A stretch of 16,577 nucleotides of DNA, from NCBI GenBank assembly GCA_900556665.1, contig USPX01000026.1:1-16577 (forward strand), in the 5' to 3' direction. How positions within the stretch are numbered: position 1 is the stretch's first letter; each line of letters begins with the position of its first letter. Origin of the DNA: an uncultured Eubacteriales bacterium. Lineage in GTDB: Bacteria > Bacillota_A > Clostridia > Lachnospirales > Cellulosilyticaceae. The position numbers and the translations under genes were made by a program. This document shows positions 7,727 through 14,143 of this stretch, piece after piece. The notes under the pieces are model-generated. The model was not told the DNA's origin. It did not search any database and saw only the letters and a program-made list of their open reading frames with translations.

Positions 7727-9802
7727 TTATTCTTCTGTTGTTGCTGCTACTTCTTCTACTGCTGCTTGTTCTTCTATTGTTGCTTGTTCTGCTATTGCTT
7801 GTAATTCCATTGTTTCTACTTGCTCTGCTATTACTGCTGTTTTTTCTACTGCATAACTACTCCAATTGCCATTATCATAAATCATATTTCCTGTTAACTC
7901 ATAACCTGTTTGTCCTTGACCTGGAATCTGGCTATTACCATCATTAAAGATTACACGTGCGCTATCCCATCCTGTTGGTAAAGTATAACTATATAAACCA
8001 TTTCCTTCATTTATCATAGCTACACCTGGCCATGATTTTACTTCTTTAACGCTACTACCACTTTCATCATATACATAAATATTAATATTGTCACTCCAAT
8101 TAGCTGGTTTTACAAAATAAGCTGTTGGTCTTTCTATAGGAGTAGGATTTGTAGTAATTTTATAATGCCAGTCTTCTGTATTATTATTATCCCATGTTGT
8201 ACCATTTGTAAATACAAAATCTAATGTATCTGTTGCATTAGATGGCACTGTAATTGTTACTTCCCATTTATTAGCATCTATTTTATCCATTGCTACATCA
8301 TAGTTTTTAAGCCAACTATCATATCCCCAGTGAAGTAACATATTTCCTGAACCTGCTAGTGATGTAGTTGATGCATCATATGTTATTGTAACTTCTTCTC
8401 CACTAACTGGTACTTCTGGTGAAACTGTTACAGAAGTACTAGGAGTAGGAATAGGAGTAGGAGTAGGAACTGGTTCACCGTATGTACCAATTACAACAAT
8501 TCTTCCACCTGGCACTTGACCTCTAATCCTTCCGCCAGATACATTAAATGTTGCACCAGAACCTGCCTTATCTTGATAATTACCATCTCTTAAGTTTGTT
8601 TCACTATCTAAGTAGAATCCATCTGATGTATTAATGATAGCTGTACCTATTGTACCACGATCAATTACTACTGTTTCTCTTCTTGGATAACGAATATATT
8701 CATTTTCTTCTGCCATTGCATTGTGGAAGAAGTTAACTGCTACTACTTCTGGATCTTTCCATAAGTTATCTCCTGCCTCTCCTATTGTACCAGCTGGACG
8801 TGCTAATAACATTGGTGTTACACCTGCCCTAGTAGCTAAAATTCCCCAACACATTTTTCTTTGATAATCATTTAACCACGTTGAATTACCATCTTGGTAT
8901 GAATCATGATTTTCAAAATAACTTACTAATTGGGAAGCAGAAAGGCCACTGTTATAATTTCCAATACCATAAAGATTTTTATTAGCTACTGCCTCTCTCA
9001 AAGTTCCACCGTAATTATGGTCTGTGACACGCATATAATTTGTATAAGCCTCCATATTATCTGCACCGCCTTGTAATATCTCACCATATAAGAAAAGATT
9101 ATCTTTGTTATTTAAACCACCTAAAACATTGTCCCAATAACTACCTGCCCAAGATTGTCCACAATCCCAACCTTTATTTGTTTCAATGTGTTTTGCAGCA
9201 TCAAATCTAAATCCATCTGCACCACAAGCAATGCAATCATTTAAGAAATTTCTTGCTTTATTCTGAACTTCTGGATGTTGTGTATTAAGATCTGGCATAC
9301 CGATTCCTTGCTGTGTAACCGCCCATCTATTATCCCACTGATTACATTGCCCTTTATTGTGATAAAAATCATCTCTATCAAATGCTGGGTCAACAACGCC
9401 CTTCCAGCTATCTTTATTTCCGTTGTTTGCCATATGATTTAAAACGGCATCTACAATAATTTTTATACCATAATTCTCTGCTTCTGCGCATAATGCCGCA
9501 AAGTCATCTCTTGTTCCTAACTGTGCATTTCCAATTGCCTGATTAGTAGGTTGATATAAAAGCCACCATTGTGATGCAGAGCGACCATTTTCTTTTGTAC
9601 CTTGTACTGGAGATGTTTGAATAGTTGTATAACCATCTGCTGCAATTTCAGGTAATTTCTCTCTTATTGTATTAAATGACCAGTTATATGCTTGTAATAT
9701 AACACCATCTTCTGATGTAGTACTTAAACCATTTTCAAGTGTTTCTGCAAAAACTTGTGTTTGTGTAATAACTTGAAAAGGTCCTATTGGTAACGATACC
9801 AA
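7727..9802 (-). CDS. Secreted GH13 alpha-amylase with CBM25/CBM26-like modules (5' end uncertain)
   Basis: This endo-acting alpha-1,4-glucanase for starch has four GH13 regions: VDAVLNH (117-123), GFRFDAAKH (197-205, nucleophile Asp201), LYGEIL (238-243, acid/base Glu241) and FENHDS (296-301, Asp300). A C-domain ends near 443. A Pro-Thr linker (444-456) leads to a CBM25-like module (about 457-550), a CBM26-like starch-binding module (about 558-650) and a 41-residue acidic Ala/Glu tail. No dockerin, SLH or LPXTG anchor is seen. The first possible conventional start is TTG 9802, but in-frame codons back to 9833 continue a hydrophobic signal-peptide core, ending in VFA-ET, and TAA at 9836-9838 precedes them. 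No ribosome binding site fits any start. It may be a nonsense-disrupted gene or may use an unusual start. Confidence 0.88.
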   Translation of the reverse strand: MVSLPIGPFQVITQTQVFAETLENGLSTTSEDGVILQAYNWSFNTIREKLPEIAADGYTTIQTSPVQGTKENGRSASQWWLLYQPTNQAIGNAQLGTRDDFAALCAEAENYGIKIIVDAVLNHMANNGNKDSWKGVVDPAFDRDDFYHNKGQCNQWDNRWAVTQQGIGMPDLNTQHPEVQNKARNFLNDCIACGADGFRFDAAKHIETNKGWDCGQSWAGSYWDNVLGGLNNKDNLFLYGEILQGGADNMEAYTNYMRVTDHNYGGTLREAVANKNLYGIGNYNSGLSASQLVSYFENHDSYQDGNSTWLNDYQRKMCWGILATRAGVTPMLLARPAGTIGEAGDNLWKDPEVVAVNFFHNAMAEENEYIRYPRRETVVIDRGTIGTAIINTSDGFYLDSETNLRDGNYQDKAGSGATFNVSGGRIRGQVPGGRIVVIGTYGEPVPTPTPIPTPSTSVTVSPEVPVSGEEVTITYDASTTSLAGSGNMLLHWGYDSWLKNYDVAMDKIDANKWEVTITVPSNATDTLDFVFTNGTTWDNNNTEDWHYKITTNPTPIERPTAYFVKPANWSDNINIYVYDESGSSVKEVKSWPGVAMINEGNGLYSYTLPTGWDSARVIFNDGNSQIPGQGQTGYELTGNMIYDNGNWSSYAVEKTAVIAEQVETMELQAIAEQATIEEQAAVEEVAATTEE

Positions 9803-9856
9803 TCCAGCTAAAATAGCATATATTATAGAACCAATTTATATATTGCAACATCTCAT
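9803..9856 (-). pseudogene. Disrupted signal-peptide start of the amylase
   Basis: In the amylase frame the minus strand reads ATG (9856) and five codons (M-R-C-C-N-I), then TAA (9838-9836), then the hydrophobic stretch IGSIIYAILAGL running into the ORF. One substitution turning TAA into a Lys or Gln codon would give a plausible signal peptide with a basic N-terminus. The ATG lacks a Shine-Dalgarno site. A sequencing error cannot be excluded. Confidence 0.4.
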
Positions 9857-9864
9857 GTTTATTG

Positions 9865-9891
9865 TGTATAAAAAATGTTTATTATGTATCA
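9865..9891 (-). promoter_or_regulatory. Possible amylase promoter within a direct repeat
   Basis: On the minus strand TTGATA, a 16-nt spacer and TATACA (9870-9865). It places the start only a few bases before ATG 9856. The two boxes lie in a 15-bp direct repeat with one mismatch (9855-9869 and 9875-9889). Confidence 0.4.
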
Positions 9892-9920
9892 AAATTTCTC
9901 TCTTCCTGTTGTTCTACCTG

Positions 9921-10115
9921 TATTTTACACTTTTACCTACTCCAACACTCCCTTCCAAATTATCCTTTAAATATTTTCTACAAATATCTTCTCCCCACTT
10001 TTCCTTTACTTAACACAAATAACCATCTCATTTCCATTATCTAACAAACATCTTTTCTTCTCTTAACCCTTATTCTAAAAGTAATTTTAACCAAACTCTC
10101 TTCTCTCCCTAAATA
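9921..10115. other. Nearly G-free tract
   Basis: The plus strand has no G from 9921 to 10080 (160 nt) and only one (10081) up to 10115. The tract is T/C/A-rich and is not a simple repeat. Open frames across it have no ribosome binding site. It lies between the amylase 5' end and the first palindrome copy. Confidence 0.85.
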
Positions 10116-10123
10116 GCCTTTCT

Positions 10124-10215
10124 GAAACTTTTTTACGCTCAGTAGGAGTGGGCATAAATGTGGTAATTAATTTTATCTAACATTCGACCGAAATAATCTT
10201 TTAATCCCACTTCCC
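10124..10215. repeat. Eroded copy (A) of the structured palindrome
   Basis: It shares the left flank GCTCAGTAG (10137-10145) with copy B (10286-10294) in the same orientation, 149 bp away. Its left arm occupies exactly 26 nt (10149-10174), beginning TGGG and ending TAATTTT. The start of the conserved loop (ATCTAAC, then TTCGA and CGAA) follows. The right arm is mostly lost; only TTAAT and CCCACT remain. Confidence 0.7.
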
Positions 10216-10248
10216 TTAAGTAAGTTTCCTGCCTCTTTTCTCGCTAAT

Positions 10249-10431
10249 AAGTAGTCTTCACGAAAGTGTGTTTCCCGAAATTTTTGCTCAGTAGCAGTGG
10301 GGATAAGTGGACGGAGTAATTTTATCTAACCTTCGAACGAAGTGAGGGTTAAGGAAAATTACTCCGTCCACTTATCCCCAAATCCACACAAAAAAAATCC
10401 AGGTCACACTTTCGTGCAACCCGGACTACTT
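10249..10431. repeat. Structured palindromic element, intact copy B
   Basis: The core is two perfectly complementary 26-nt arms, 10298-10323 and 10355-10380, each bounded by TGGGGATAAGT or its complement. The 31-nt loop (10324-10354) has TTCG-AA-CGAA and TAACC/GGTTA sub-dyads. Further out, T-rich and A-rich runs face each other. Then come CACGAAAGTGTG (10259-10270) with its exact complement (10405-10416), and AAGTAGTC (10249-10256) with GACTACTT (10424-10431). Compared with the copy at 16367-16521, the loop is identical and an arm block varies with compensation. No ORF is inside. I do not recognise the family. Confidence 0.85.
10390..10424 (-). terminator. Terminator of the DEAD-box helicase gene
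   Basis: On the minus strand an 11-bp stem with a few G-T wobbles is capped by a GAAA tetraloop (10424-10399) and followed by eight T (10397-10390). It starts 8 nt after the stop codon and is the right flank of palindrome copy B. Confidence 0.88.
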
Positions 10432-12165
10432 TTATTGTTCTTTAATTGTTTTTCTTCTTGGTTTGAAATTTCCGCGTCTATCGCCACCGCGATCTTGACG
10501 TCCTCCGCGTCCACCTCTGTGACCACCATCTTTTTTGTTAGCCACTTCGATGTTTACTTTTCTGCCTTTTAATGTTTCACCAATAAGGCTTGTCATTACA
10601 TTTTCTAAATGATTTTTTGGTATTTCGAAGAATGAGAATTTCTCAAGCATATCTACGCGTCCAATTTCTTTTCCTTTGATTTCACAGTTTGATGCAATGA
10701 ATTTAACTAAGTCTGATACTTGTAAGTTGTCTTTTTTACCAAGGTTGATGAAAAGACGAACCATGTTACCATCAAATTTAGATGGGTCAAATCCTGAACG
10801 AGCTGATAAATCTTCTACAGAAAGTTCTGCTGATGCACCCATTACAAGTTTATCCATAGTCATTTTAAGGAAAGCTGCTGCTACTTCAAGAGAAGTTGCA
10901 TAATTTTCTTCTGTAATGTCTCCCACTTCATCTAAAAGTGTTTCAACATATGCTGTATATTTTGAAAGTCCGCCTTCAGCAAGTACTGCTTTTACTTCAT
11001 CCATGATTCCTGTAAGTTTGTTTTCTTGGATATCTTCAATTGAAGGTGGTTTAATAAGTTTAATTTTTGATTTTGTGTAACGTTGGATGTCTCTTAATTT
11101 AACAAGTTCTTTACCTGCTGCAAATGTATAAGATACCCCTTGACGTTTCGCACGGCCTGTTCTACCGATACGGTGAACATAATATTCTTCATCACTTGGT
11201 ACATCATAATTGAATACTGCATCTACATCATCTACGTCAATACCACGAGCTGCTACGTCTGTTGCAATAAGAATATCGATAAGACCATTTCTAAAGCGAG
11301 ACATAACGTTATCTCTTTGAAGTTGTTTCATATCTCCATGAAGTGATTCTGCACTGTATCCTCTAGCTTGAAGATCTCTACAAAGGTCATCTACACGACG
11401 TTTTGTGTTACAGAATACTACTGAAAGTTTGAAGTTATTTGCATCAATTAAACGTGATAACACTTCTACTTTGTTAGCATCTCTAACTTCTAAGTAATAT
11501 TGTTCAATTGTCGGTACTGTAAGTTCTTTATGAACTACATTTACTTTTACTGGATCGTTTTGATATTTGTTAGCAATATCTAAGATTGCTTTTGCAAGTG
11601 TTGCTGAGAATAATACAAATTGGCGTTCTTCTGGTACGCTTTCTAAGATAACATCGATATCTTCACGGAATCCCATGTTAAGCATTTCATCTGCTTCATC
11701 TAAGATAATCATATCTAAATCATCAAGTCTAAGTGTTTTTCTTCTGATATGGTCCATTACCCTACCAGGTGTTCCGATAATTACTTGTGGTCTTTTTCTA
11801 AGTGCAGAAATTTGACGATCAATTTGTTGTCCACCATAAATTGGAAGAACTCTTACACCTTTTTTATATTTTGCTAAAGCTGTTAATTCTTCAGCTACTT
11901 GAATAACTAATTCACGTGTTGGGCAAAGGATTAATACTTGCACGCTGTCATCACTTGGATTCACTGACTCAATCGCTGGAATACCAAATGCACATGTTTT
12001 ACCAGTTCCTGTTGGTGCTTGCGCAATAATATCTTTTCCTTCTAAAATAACAGGGATTGCTTTCGCTTGAATAGGAGTTGTCTCCTCAAATCCCATATCC
12101 CCAGCCGCTCTAATGATTTCTTCTGATACTTCTAGTTGGTTAAATAATATAGTTTCTATGACCAT
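10432..12165 (-). CDS. DEAD-box ATP-dependent RNA helicase
   Basis: This 577-residue cytoplasmic helicase unwinds RNA duplexes and probably serves ribosome assembly and cold adaptation. The Q motif lies in GFEETTPIQ (25-33). Walker A is APTGTGKT (50-57), PTREL is at 82-86, DEAD at 156-159, SAT at 187-189, and HRIGRTGR is near 326-333. The C-terminal extension has a DbpA-type RNA-binding domain (about 480-550, GRVDMLEKFSFFEIP) and a Gly/Arg-rich tail (RGGRGGRQDRGGDRRGN), as in CshA/DeaD-type proteins. The Shine-Dalgarno AGAGG is unusually close to the ATG. It has a predicted 230-nt leader and its own terminator. Whether it is the CshA or the DeaD orthologue cannot be settled here. Confidence 0.96.
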   Translation of the reverse strand: MVIETILFNQLEVSEEIIRAAGDMGFEETTPIQAKAIPVILEGKDIIAQAPTGTGKTCAFGIPAIESVNPSDDSVQVLILCPTRELVIQVAEELTALAKYKKGVRVLPIYGGQQIDRQISALRKRPQVIIGTPGRVMDHIRRKTLRLDDLDMIILDEADEMLNMGFREDIDVILESVPEERQFVLFSATLAKAILDIANKYQNDPVKVNVVHKELTVPTIEQYYLEVRDANKVEVLSRLIDANNFKLSVVFCNTKRRVDDLCRDLQARGYSAESLHGDMKQLQRDNVMSRFRNGLIDILIATDVAARGIDVDDVDAVFNYDVPSDEEYYVHRIGRTGRAKRQGVSYTFAAGKELVKLRDIQRYTKSKIKLIKPPSIEDIQENKLTGIMDEVKAVLAEGGLSKYTAYVETLLDEVGDITEENYATSLEVAAAFLKMTMDKLVMGASAELSVEDLSARSGFDPSKFDGNMVRLFINLGKKDNLQVSDLVKFIASNCEIKGKEIGRVDMLEKFSFFEIPKNHLENVMTSLIGETLKGRKVNIEVANKKDGGHRGGRGGRQDRGGDRRGNFKPRRKTIKEQ

Positions 12166-12398
12166 TACCTCTACAATCTATCTATAATTTTATATTAAGC
12201 TTAATGGCTACTACTTTGTTCACTAATAAATTTAAAATGATTAGTGCCATATTCCTAAGAGTAAAAATTAGTATTTTTGCTCAAAAAAAAACGAATTTGC
12301 TTACATACTACCTTGAATAATACTACATATTTGGAAAAACCTCAAGGAGTAAAATGTTCCATACCTCTCAAAATTAGCTTTAAATCTTAAAAAATATC
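12166..12398 (-). promoter_or_regulatory. Long structured leader of the helicase mRNA
   Basis: There is no ORF. A 10-bp hairpin with a 4-nt loop (12259-12268 with 12273-12282) is preceded on the minus strand by a nine-T run, and CACTAAT/ATTAGTG arms (about 12219-12244) can form a second hairpin. Long leaders are usual for cold-inducible helicases. Regulation here is inferred. Confidence 0.45.
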
Positions 12399-12404
12399 TT
12401 CCTT

Positions 12405-12410
12405 ATTATA
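12405..12410 (-). promoter_or_regulatory. Possible helicase -10 box
   Basis: A consensus TATAAT occurs on the minus strand, but no convincing -35 lies at 16-18 nt. It would set the transcript start near 12398. Confidence 0.35.
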
Positions 12411-12457
12411 ATGTGTATAATTAACGACATATTTTCGAATCAATTATATATTCAAAG

Positions 12458-12486
12458 TTTACTTTTCATTATTTTTGTATTATACT
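12458..12486 (+). promoter_or_regulatory. Promoter of the TPP riboswitch-thiC transcript
   Basis: TTTACT (12458-12463), an exact 17-nt spacer and TATACT (12481-12486). The predicted start is near 12493, just ahead of the riboswitch. Confidence 0.65.
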
Positions 12487-12502
12487 GAATTGTATTGTTA
12501 AT

Positions 12503-12585
12503 ATTGCTAGGGGTGCCTATTGGCTGAGAGGATTTTTCCAACTCGTTGAACCTGATATGGTTAATACCATCGTAGGAAAGCAAGT
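12503..12585 (+). ncRNA. TPP riboswitch (THI element)
   Basis: The thi-box signatures are all present. GGGGTGCC and GGCTGAGAGG form the pyrimidine-sensor side. AACCTGATATGG, TTAATACCATCGTAGGAAAGCA forms the diphosphate-binding side (interrupted here only for length). TTGCT (12504-12508) and AGCAA (12579-12583) close P1. It senses thiamine diphosphate and lowers thiC expression when thiamine is ample. Confidence 0.97.
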
Positions 12586-12592
12586 CGATTAT

Positions 12593-12669
12593 AACTAAAT
12601 ATCTAGTGTATATTTAGTTCCTTAAAACCAAAACTTTTACCTCTAAATAATTTATTTAGAGGTTTTTTT
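12593..12669 (+). terminator. Riboswitch expression platform with intrinsic terminator
   Basis: An 11-bp stem (CCTCTAAATAA 12640-12650 with TTATTTAGAGG 12652-12662; about 9 bp once a loop forms) is followed by T7 (12663-12669). Upstream, AACTAAATAT (12593-12602) and ATATTTAGTT (12610-12619) form a separate hairpin. The second of these arms can instead pair with the 5' arm of the terminator (TATTTAG with CTAAATA), giving an antiterminator. Confidence 0.88.
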
Positions 12670-12738
12670 ATACTCACAACGCACCTCTTCCATTTATCAA
12701 GTTAGTTTTAGATTTGAATAAAATAGGAGGCATTAAAC

Positions 12739-14043
12739 ATGAATTACACAACACAAATGGATGCTGCCAAAAAAGGCATTATTACAAAGGAAATGCAAAC
12801 TGTTGCTCAAAAAGAAAATATAAATGTGGAACTTATTATGAAAAAGGTAGCTGAAGGTAAAGTTGCTATTCCAGCTAATAAGAACCATACTTCTTTATCT
12901 GCTGAAGGTATTGGAGAAGGACTTAAGACTAAAATCAATGTCAATCTTGGTATTTCAAGAGACTGTGCAAACATTGATAAAGAATTTGAAAAGGTAACTA
13001 TGGCTATTAAAATGGGCGCTGAAGCTATTATGGACCTTTCAAACTATGGACATACAGAAGTATTTAGGAAAAAATTACTTGAAACCTCTCCTGCTATGAT
13101 TGGTACTGTTCCAATGTATGATGCACTTGGGTTCTTACAAAAAGAAGTAGCTGATATTACAATCGATGAATTTTTCCAGGTTGTTGAAAAACATGCCCAA
13201 GACGGCGTAGACTTTATGACCATTCATGCTGGCCTTAATCGTGAAACTGTAGAAACATTTAAACGTAATAAACGTCTCACAAATATCGTTTCTCGTGGTG
13301 GCTCTCTACTCTTTGCTTGGATGGAAGCAAATCATGCTGAAAACCCATTTTATGAATACTATGACAGACTCCTTGATATTTGTGAAAAATATGATGTCAC
13401 TTTAAGTCTCGGAGATGCTTGTAGACCTGGTTCTAATGCTGATGCTACTGATGCTGTACAAATCAAAGAACTCATCACACTTGGCGAACTTACTAAACGT
13501 GCCTGGGAAAGAAATGTGCAGGTTATGATTGAAGGGCCAGGACATATGATTCTTAATGAAATTGAAGCAAATGTTCTACTGGAGAAAAAACTTTGTCACG
13601 GCGCACCATTTTATGTTTTAGGACCACTTGTAACAGATATCGCCCCAGGCTATGACCATATTACCAGTGCCATTGGAGGGGCTGTTGCTGCTGCTGCTGG
13701 TGTAGATTTCTTATGTTATGTAACACCGGCTGAACATCTTCGTCTTCCTAATTTAGACGACATGAAAGAAGGTATTATAGCCGCTAAAATTGCTGCTCAT
13801 GCTGGAGACCTAGCTAAAAATGTACCTGGTGCAAGAGATTGGGATAATAAAATGAGCAAAGCTCGCGCTGATCTTGACTGGGAAGCTATGTTTGCTGCCT
13901 CTCTTGATCCGGAAAAAGCGCGTCGCTATAGAGAAGAATCTAAACCAGAACATCATGATACCTGTACAATGTGCGGTAAAATGTGTGCTGTACGTAGTAT
14001 GAATAAAGTACTTGCTGGCGAAAAAGTAGATATTTATGAATAA
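12739..14043 (+). CDS. thiC: Phosphomethylpyrimidine synthase ThiC
   Basis: This radical-SAM enzyme rearranges 5-aminoimidazole ribotide into hydroxymethylpyrimidine phosphate, the pyrimidine half of thiamine. At 434 residues it is the short form, lacking the N-terminal extension of proteobacterial ThiC. Family landmarks are [16 protein letters not shown] (about 72-87), TIHAGL (about 166-171), [14 protein letters not shown] (about 225-233), IEGPGHM and [20 protein letters not shown] (split across 282-301), and the C-terminal cluster motif CTMCGKMC (about 413-420). The ATG follows AGGAGG. The upstream TPP riboswitch independently supports the assignment. No other thi gene is nearby. The cluster spacing CX2CX3C is one residue shorter than the commonly quoted CX2CX4C. 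Confidence 0.97.
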   Translation: MNYTTQMDAAKKGIITKEMQTVAQKENINVELIMKKVAEGKVAIPANKNHTSLSAEGIGEGLKTKINVNLGISRDCANIDKEFEKVTMAIKMGAEAIMDLSNYGHTEVFRKKLLETSPAMIGTVPMYDALGFLQKEVADITIDEFFQVVEKHAQDGVDFMTIHAGLNRETVETFKRNKRLTNIVSRGGSLLFAWMEANHAENPFYEYYDRLLDICEKYDVTLSLGDACRPGSNADATDAVQIKELITLGELTKRAWERNVQVMIEGPGHMILNEIEANVLLEKKLCHGAPFYVLGPLVTDIAPGYDHITSAIGGAVAAAAGVDFLCYVTPAEHLRLPNLDDMKEGIIAAKIAAHAGDLAKNVPGARDWDNKMSKARADLDWEAMFAASLDPEKARRYREESKPEHHDTCTMCGKMCAVRSMNKVLAGEKVDIYE

Positions 14044-14075
14044 ATTCCCACCTTAAGCAATATAATTCCAAAATA

Positions 14076-14137
14076 CCCCTATAAAAAATGTAATTTTTTG
14101 GATATAATAGATTATACATTAAAACATTTTATAGGGG
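14076..14137. promoter_or_regulatory. 11-bp inverted repeat bracketing the chemoreceptor promoter
   Basis: CCCCTATAAAA (14076-14086) and TTTTATAGGGG (14127-14137) are perfect inverted arms 40 bp apart. A TATAAT -10 (14103-14108) lies between them, and the right arm contains part of the GGGGG ribosome binding site. The -35 is poor, and a sigma-D match (TAAA plus GATAT) has spacing that is too short. Confidence 0.65.
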
Positions 14138-14143
14138 GACATC

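Noticed and set aside
9862..10044. 60-codon plus-strand ORF in the G-free tract
   Set aside because: The frame is open because stop codons TAG and TGA need G, which is absent there. There is no ribosome binding site and no protein-like pattern.
10298..10380. TTATCCCCA in the palindromes as DnaA boxes or a replication origin
   Set aside because: The motif is one base off the DnaA consensus, but there is no cluster, no dnaA or dnaN gene and no unwinding element. The motif is better explained as the palindrome arm.
10249..10431. Palindrome as an ordinary MITE with fixed terminal repeats
   Set aside because: The outer arms of copies B and C differ in sequence, and no target-site duplication could be seen.
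10124..10431. CRISPR array
   Set aside because: There are only two unequal copies 149 bp apart, no regular short repeats or spacers, and no cas gene.
14082..14105. Sigma-D (flagellar/chemotaxis) promoter for the chemoreceptor
   Set aside because: TAAA and GATAT are present, but the spacer to the aligned -10 is about 12 nt, shorter than the usual 14-16, and the GCC part is missing.
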